Shown one piece after another: positions 57,847-64,000 of a stretch of 64,000 nucleotides of DNA (within the stretch, counting starts at the first letter, position 1; every line of letters starts with the position of its first letter). This stretch comes from Labeo rohita (taxonomy: Eukaryota; Chordata; Actinopteri; Cypriniformes; Cyprinidae). Position numbers and translations under genes: made by a program. The stretch is from contig NC_066882.1 of NCBI RefSeq assembly GCF_022985175.1, forward strand, positions 3,281,980 to 3,345,979. The letters are read 5' to 3'. The notes under the pieces are model-generated. The model worked only from the letters and a program-made list of their open reading frames with translations, made no database searches and was not told the DNA's origin.

Positions 57847-57934
57847 CTGCACATGAAAGAGAGAGGGAGGAGATTACCGCCGGATACAAGCACAATTGTG
57901 AGTGTCTGCGTACATGTGGATTTACTGTACATAC
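57847..57934 (-). other. short slit3 intron (88 bp)
   Basis: GTATGT donor and GTGCAG acceptor with a pyrimidine-rich tract before the acceptor (CTCCCTCTCTCTTTCATG). It is one of the shortest introns of the gene here and free of repeats. Confidence 0.93.
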
Positions 57935-58223
57935 CTGCTGTTCTGACAGGGGCTCTGGGAGGTTGTCTCTTCACACAGTGGGCCGCTGTGGCCGGTGGGA
58001 CACTCGCAGGTCACACCTGCCTCTCCTCTCTGTCTGCAGGCCCCATGAGCACAGACGCTGCAGGAGTGACAGCCAGGCAGGATGCCCTCTACCCCTGCCA
58101 GTCCACTGCCGAGGTCTTGGAGTTCCCCGTTGAGCCGTACGTCATGAATGCAGCCAATAAAGGACTGGAATGTACGGTCTGGACCCGGTCGCAGGCCAGC
58201 TGTGTCAGTCAGAGAGGGCACAC
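57935..58223 (-). CDS. slit3: slit3 exon: end of laminin-G domain plus EGF repeat
   Basis: The exon starts after a TATTAG acceptor with two bases completing a Gly codon and reads VPSLTDTAGLRPGPDRTFQS, then FIGCIHDVRLNGELQDL, the conserved end of the laminin-G fold with its disulphide cysteine. Then CHSCSVCAHGACRQRG and VTCECPTGHSGPLCEE form an EGF-like repeat, and SPCQNS opens the next one. The donor is AG/GTATGT. The 289-base length fits phases 1 in and 2 out. The SCxVCxHGxCR word agrees best with SLIT3 as I recall it. Confidence 0.95.
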
Positions 58224-58568
58224 CTAATACACCAACAACAGGCAAATATTAGCACATTTAATGATTACAATCACGCCTACAAAATAAAAGGTGTTTTTGC
58301 ACTGATGCCATAGAAGAACCATTTTTGGTTCCCCAAAGAACCTTTCAGTTCCTAAAAGAACCAATTTGAAGAACATTCTAAAAATCTACAGAACCTTTTT
58401 TGACTATGAAGAACCTTTTCTGCATTTGAAAGATTCCATGGATGTTCATGGTTCTTTATGGAACCACTGATGCCAATAAAGAACTTTTATTTTTAAGAGT
58501 GCATATTTGATACTTTGAAAGCTTCGAAATGTGGTTTTGATGAACAATGAGGTGTTTTTGATGCTTAC
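58224..58568 (-). other. slit3 intron with a GGTTC-type MITE
   Basis: Between donor GGCG/GTAAGC and acceptor TATTAG. 58,295-58,502 is a MITE: GCACTGATGCCATAGAAGAA at the left, GCCAATAAAGAACTTTTATT at the right, with repeated AGAACC and GGTTC words. It is related to the element at 29,295-29,760. Confidence 0.88.
58295..58502. mobile_element. GGTTC-type MITE in slit3 intron
   Basis: Inverted AAGAACC/GGTTCTT units with the terminus TTTTTAAGAGTGCA, as in the larger copy at 29,295-29,760. Confidence 0.8.
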
Positions 58569-58723
58569 CGCCTATGTAGAGTTGTGTGTTGTGATCCACA
58601 GCTGGAGGACGTGGGAGTTTGCCCAGGCTTTTCGGTGCCCCTTTATCCACCACCAAACTCAGGGTCTGATTTTGGATCAGGACTTCCACCGTGTGGAAAA
58701 GACCATCATTCACTGACTCCACA
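58569..58723 (-). CDS. slit3: slit3 exon: central laminin-G domain
   Basis: First visible exon of the gene in this window. The acceptor CTTTCTTGCAG is followed by T-GTG-GAG, reading VESVNDGLFHTVEVLIQNQT, then LSLVVDKGAPKSLGKLPRPP and QLYIGG, ending in a GTAAGC donor. VNDG-x-FH and LVVDKG-x-PKSLGKL are hallmarks of the Slit laminin-G (ALPS) domain. The 155-base length has phase 2 in and 1 out. The upstream exons (leucine-rich repeats, first EGF repeats, start of laminin G) lie beyond the right edge, so the gene is partial. Confidence 0.95.
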
Positions 58724-60173
58724 CTGCAAGAAAGCGTAAGATAGCATAAGGTATATTTTTAAATATTTTATTTAAATATATTTAAAAATTATAATTACCT
58801 AAACTGATTTTTTCAATATTTATTATATGAAAATTATTTTTTTATTTATTATTAATTATTCATTTTTCCCCCAAGGAGGCAGTGGGAGTCAAGAACACAT
58901 TTAAGATTAAATATGAGATAAAATAAAATAAAATAAAAACAAAATAATTCAAGCTTGGGGTCATAAGGTTTATTTAATGGTGTGTTTAATGAAATAAGTC
59001 TCCTATGCTCATTAAGACTGCATTTATCTGATCAAAACACAGTACATTTAGTAAAATATTACTATAATTTCAAATAATAGTTTTCTGTTTGAATATATTT
59101 TAAAATGTAATTTATTCCTGTCATGCAAAGCTGAATTTCCAGCATCATTACTCCAATCTTGAGTGTCACAAAAAACCTTTAATAAACATTTCTACCAAAC
59201 TGTGAATGGTAGAGTAAATATTATTATTATTTTTTGCGCCATTTTCAATCAAGCTTTTATTCCGTCAAATGTTGCTGTGTGAAAATATTATTTAAACATA
59301 TGTATTTTGGATACACAAAATGCTCACAATGAAAGCCTTAACGGCTGTTTTAGGCTAAATGACGGTTTTAACTGATCGTATCATGTCACCACTGGGGTAA
59401 TTTAACATTGAAAGTAACATTTTAAGCCCAAATGAAAAGCCTGAATGTGCAATACCGAATATCTCCCCACTGTCTGAAAATGCCATGGTTTCCACATTAG
59501 GCTCCGTCAGGTGTATTTCCAGTGAATTTGGCACTGACGTGGGGAGAGCTTATGTTGTGGGAAAAGGAGAGCTTGTGTTGGCCATGAGTTCACCCTTTCT
59601 TTGAGTTAGCACGCTCAAATCACATCCTGCTGAGTTTGGCACTGTGACTGCGTGAACTCCTGAGAGCGATTCTGTTTCACACGGTCATTTTTTAACCATT
59701 GAAGAGTGCCGTTTGTTCCCGGGTTTCTCGAAACCTCCATGAAACATTTCATAGACTATAAGAGCGCGCTCCGCTGGATTTCCGCCCATTTCCTCCTCAG
59801 TTTCATACAGTGCAGTGCATGTACTGTAGCATGCCGTTTGGCCCAGGTTCTGCTGACTTCGAAGACGGTATTTTGTTTGAAGGTGAGATTTAGGGTTATG
59901 AACTTATCAGTAGCCTCTGAACTATGAGAAAGCAGTCTGCTCAGGCTACAGAAACCCCAGTTTTGTATTGTAGTAGTTATTGCTGGATGGAGCACAGGCA
60001 GTTACAGACAGCTAGAGACAGTGGTTTGGCATAGAAGCCCAGAGACCAACAGAGAGAGGGGAGAAGGGGGTGCGAGAAATGATATTGTGGCGAGTATAGT
60101 ATATCTTAATCCCCACCTCAACTTAAAACAAGGTTTTCCTCTTTTTCTGTCTTTAGCAGAAGAAAAAAAAACC

Positions 60174-60174
60174 A

Positions 60175-60205
<31 letters not shown>

Positions 60206-60252
60206 GTATCTATCTATCTATCTATCTATCCATCTATCCATCTATTTATCCT
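60174..60252. repeat. (TATC)n microsatellite
   Basis: About 19 tetranucleotide units with a few interruptions (TATG, CATC). Confidence 0.96.
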
Positions 60253-60894
60253 AAAGACAAAAAACAACAAGAGGGCATTGCCAACAAATGCATTAAGCAA
60301 ACAAACATGGAAATCAACTCATTTTTGTGGGCAGGCTGCTAGTATTTGTGCTGGCTCGCAATACTATTTTCCATTACTGAAATGCTGAGGCCATAGGTGC
60401 GGATAGAGATCAGTGTCCCCAGATATAGGGGGGTACGGTTCACGGAGGTCTTGGCTGAACAAAGACCCAACACAGGCGCACGTGTGGTTTGCATTACAGG
60501 CCCATAATTCAATTCCTGTTTCAAAATAGGCTTTTGCAACAAACACTACAGTCCGCGGGCTGAGACCCCCCGAACATCTCAAGCAAGTCCATTTGATACA
60601 TCAGTACCACCATAGATGAACGGTTTTATTATAATATGAGGACATTTTCATCCACTGTCTCTGGTTTTGACAGCCGTCTTTCATTAAGTCGGTCTGAGAG
60701 CCTACATGCCGGCTGGGAAGGAAACGGGAAGAGTATTTTGTGGAAAAGCTGGTGAGAGTGGGAATGTTATGGAAAACAGAGGAAGGTTCTATTATGAGAA
60801 TGAAAACATACTTAATCAGAACATAAATCTCACCATGGGTGACCGAAGTCATCATTTGGACTGGTTCTTGAATGTATGCAGTGAAGGTCTACCA

Positions 60895-60908
60895 CCACTA
60901 GGTGGCAC
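60895..60908 (+). promoter_or_regulatory. CTCF-like motif (full match to core)
   Basis: CCACTAGGTGGCAC fits CCASYAGRKGGCRS at all 14 positions, in the slit3 intron. Confidence 0.4.
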
Positions 60909-63165
60909 TAGAGATCAACTCCTCAACATGCAGCCTAGCGCTTGCAACTATTGGCCTTTTGTTCATATTCTGACAGACAGAAAATATCCCGAGGCCATAA
61001 TATTTTTAGAACGGGGGGGATTGAGAAGGTGGAGCGTCTTTGATGTACGGCTAGCCTACATATTAGCTTCAAGCAGCCCATTATGGAGCTCAATAAAAAC
61101 AAACAGAAACCCGTGGAAGATTTCAGCAACCTCATGTCACCCCTCTCGCACGAGGGGAAGTCAATTTCCTGTCAGCTGAAAATAAAATACTCTGTTTTTC
61201 CTTGAGCGAAACCGCATTATAAATGACACATACACAAAGTTAGCCACTATTACCGGCTCCTTCATCTTGGAGAGTTATCTAGATCAGCAAACCTGTAGAC
61301 ATATTTACATTTTCCAGATTCAATTACGCGGGACTATCATTTGCTTACACTAGCTAAGAGTAACGGACTGCAGCTGTGAAGTCAATTACGCCTTTCTGGA
61401 ACGTGAATTGCTAAACAAGGCTATGTAGCGTTGGAGATATCGTGGGGTGTAGCCAAGAGGCTTTGCTCTACAGATGGACTGACGTTAACAGCTAATATCA
61501 AAACACACGTAAGTAGCAAGGGACCAACGTTAAGGTCATAGGTGGACAGTTAGCATTAGCATACCTCAGCTTTGACTTTGCTTTCTTCTGTCGTCGCAAT
61601 AGCGCTGTCTTAGTGCCGGTCTTCTCCAACCAAAAGAACCTACTTCAGATCACGTTTCAGGCTGAATTACCACTACATTCCCCTGTTCAAACATTCTGCT
61701 CACACAGGAACTTAGGGCTAATCTCAGGCGAAACAAAAACAGGCCGTAAAAACATACCCTGACCCCTCCTTGTTCACCCTAGCGCTGCTCAGTGTTAAAC
61801 CCAGTTGACATGCCAAACATTAGCTGCATTTGGAGAGCTGTGGTTAGGCGTGGCGCAGGATGGCGAGCCCACGCTGAGGAGCTGGGGGCAGGGAACGCTG
61901 CAATTCTAACATTCTCATTCAATTTCCTGCGATGTTTCCACAAACCGCCGCTTCTGCCGAGGAACTGCCCACGCCGCTGCTTAAACTAATACTCAGATTA
62001 GCGTGACATTTAGCAAAGGGCAGCGCATTAACACGCTGCATGGGCCCAAGCATTCATCTCATGGTAATGAGGCATTACTGCTAGTTAAGAGCCTCCGTCG
62101 CTCTCCTCCCCAGTGCATATATCAGTCTCTCCATCCCTCCCCTCACCCGCACCTTCCGTCAAGGCAGGATCACATTGCAGAGATAAGTGTCCTTCACTCT
62201 TCGTCGGCTCTCAGTCACTCCTCATCTCTCTAGGGTCCGATCTGTCTTCTTTCTCACCGCCCAGAGCCTACAGTTTCCCTCTCAGCATTTCAGTTTTCTT
62301 CATCATCGTTCCTTGTTTTTCCTGTCAGGGATATCTTCACTTGCTGAAGTTCAGCAGGGACAAGGTGTAAGAAGAGCTGTAGATGGTGTGGGAATCTTGC
62401 AAGTTCTCTTCTCTGATCTTCGCCCCACAGAGTCTTTATGACCCAGTTCCACATTTGAAGTCAAGCACCCGCAGAGAGCCACTGAACCAGACTCGGCTCA
62501 GGAATGCTCCAACCGCAGCCTCAAAACTCTAGCTTCCATGGTGGGAAAACCAACGCAAGGGAGCTGCCCGAACGCTGCACCCACGTCCAAGCGTTGCGGC
62601 GTAGGACGGGTTACAAATTGAGCAGCTGGCTCTCTTAGCTCTGGTTACACATTGTTAGCGCTAGCTATGACATGGAGAACTTGGGACCACGTTTGCCAAA
62701 CCGGGGTGTGCCATGGCCAAATAAGCTAAATTGAGACAGAAGGACATTCTCTCTCCTTGCACTTCCTTTCCTCATATGTGACCCTCATTCGTTAGCCCAA
62801 CACAAAGGGGTGCAGATAAGCCAAAGCCACATAGCACAATGTCACTTGGGGAAAAACAAGATAATTAGAGAGTGAGCAAGGGCCTATGATTAACTGTGGG
62901 TGCCATGGCACATCTTGGACTTAGTAGGGATCTGGCAACAAAATGGACTTCATTCAGTTGCACCACTGCATATTAATTTAACTGTTCAAGCCTAGCCTAG
63001 CGATTAGCACATGTGCTACATCACATTAAGCTGTGGTGGACCAGTCTGAAAATACAAGTCTTAGCAGGGTTAAGGTTAGTTTCAGCCTCAGATGTCACAC
63101 CCACAGACTGTTGTCTGAACGCATGATGCATACAGCACACAAAAATTGGAAACACTTCAGAAGTT

Positions 63166-63700
63166 GTCATCAGATGCCCATTTTCCACAAGTTGATATGA
63201 TTCTTTAGGGTCTTAATGAAAAGTCTATAATATACTTTGGTTAAAATTTCTCTATGGTAGTGTAAAACAACACCCATTTTACCTTGTCAATAACAGCTAT
63301 GTTCAGAGCAAGCCATTGCGGTGCATGTCCCTTTAAATGCTAATGAGCTCTGCTCACCCCGCCCCTCTCTTCTGTGGGGTGACCAGCTTCAGTAGCTCAG
63401 GTTGGGAGTAAATGTCGACTGCTATGCTTATTATTGCATCCAATTACAAAACACCTCATTCGCTTAGAAGACATTCTTGTCTACTCCTGCTCTGGGATCA
63501 AAACAATGGCGGATTGTTTACAGCTCACTCAGGGCGGGTCTATGCTGAAAAAGCTGTGTCAATCAACAATCGTGGGAGTGGCCTTGGTCTGTGTGACGTC
63601 ACACAGCCAAGAATCTTTGTTTTCCCTCTGAAAACAAAGATGCTGTGATGTCAAGCCTTCTCATGGAAGTAGAAAGATGTCGTGTTTACAACAGTGAAAA
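63166..63700. mobile_element. relative of the TTAA-flanked element, copy 3
   Basis: GTCATCAGATGCCCATTTTC, CACAAGTTGATATGATTC and GTGTAAAACAACACCCAT match the start of the element at 38,522. It also has TTTAAATGCTAATGAGCTCT and CCCCGCCCCTCTCTTCT. The minus strand around 63,460-63,405 preserves the THAP-like word RCFVIGCNNKHSSRH, followed by a stop. The right boundary was not determined and may lie beyond 63,700. Confidence 0.65.
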
Positions 63701-64000
63701 TGGATCAAGTAAACACTGGATTTTTAAAAGTATGTGAAATAGGTAAAGTTTGTGGCACAGATTCTTTAAAATACGTCCCAGAGTTTTACACACCGGGTTG
63801 TTGTTGTAAGGACATTGTGATGCGAGACAAATCAAAACATGATTGGTTGCTTTACCTGTCAGTCATACGGCTTCTTGGGCGGTCCTTGACCATTCAAATT
63901 GGAGAAGATTCACAGACAGATAGAAGCTGTACTTGTATCTCTATTGCCTACACAGAAAGTAGCTGCCTGGGGTATTCCAAGATGGCTGCCAAGTAAACCA

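Larger units (their letters stand above)
58724..64000 (-). other. slit3 intron (open to the right edge)
   Basis: No further Slit exon was found up to 64,000. It contains an A-family MITE fragment at 58,995-59,175, a TATC microsatellite, and normal-composition DNA from 59,440 to 63,100 with several unsupported short frames. A TTAA-element relative starts at about 63,166. The block 61,800-62,640 is GC-richer and could hold regulatory sequence or an unrecognised exon. Confidence 0.75.

Noticed and set aside
57604..58227. 207-codon plus-strand frame, the longest in the window
   Set aside because: It is antisense to two slit3 exons and the intron between them. The Cys/Gly-rich codons of EGF repeats create the open frame on the other strand.
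58724..64000. Further slit3 exons or the mir-218 hairpin
   Set aside because: No frame resembling the first half of the laminin-G domain or earlier EGF repeats was found. mir-218 is known from an intron in the leucine-rich-repeat part of Slit2/Slit3, which lies outside this window, and I did not see its sequence here.

Overview
This is a vertebrate, almost certainly a cypriniform (carp or zebrafish-like) fish. The evidence is split genes with GT-AG introns, an AT-rich background crowded with short inverted-repeat DNA transposon relics, a tRNA-headed SINE, and two recognisable vertebrate genes. No prokaryotic features were found. The many short open frames are shadows of exons or noise inside repeats and microsatellites.

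Left edge (about 1-4,350): the CXC chemokine gene cxcl14 on the minus strand. Three coding exons are present (4027-4090, 2883-2988, 949-1062), with matching splice phases. Together they give 95 of an expected 99 residues. The short last exon, which should encode the final few residues, was not found and probably lies beyond the left edge. A GC/CpG-richer upstream block at 4091-4345 is the probable 5' UTR and promoter.

Middle (about 4.4-54.3 kb): a roughly 50-kb gene-free interval filled with non-autonomous transposons. They include palindromic (foldback) elements, two 1.1-1.2-kb Tc1/mariner-type foldbacks with TA flanks, hAT-like elements, TTAA-flanked (Kolobok-like) elements nested in one another with a THAP-like zinc-finger relic, and a MITE family with termini of the TGTGACCCTGG type. 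There is also a CpG-rich 40-bp minisatellite inside one of two paralogous repeat segments, degenerate tandem arrays and many microsatellites. A few non-repetitive blocks (around 16.5-17.0, 19.1-19.9 and 47.9-48.15 kb) are candidate conserved non-coding elements.

Right edge (about 54.4-64 kb): the 3' end of a Slit gene on the minus strand, best matched to slit3. The four last coding exons are present: 58569-58723 and 57935-58223 (second half of the laminin-G domain plus an EGF repeat), 57641-57846 (two EGF repeats), and 55607-55842 (C-terminal cystine knot and stop). All junction phases agree. The rest of the window, 58.7-64 kb, is intron of this gene. The two genes lie in the same orientation, with slit3 upstream and cxcl14 downstream. 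Human CXCL14 and SLIT3 are both on 5q, so the linkage looks ancestral.

No new enzyme or defence system is visible. The most interesting material is the layered transposon record: nested insertions with internal empty-site controls, mirrored open frames inside foldbacks, a paralogous segment carrying a local inversion, and a non-canonical cystine-knot motif in the Slit C terminus.
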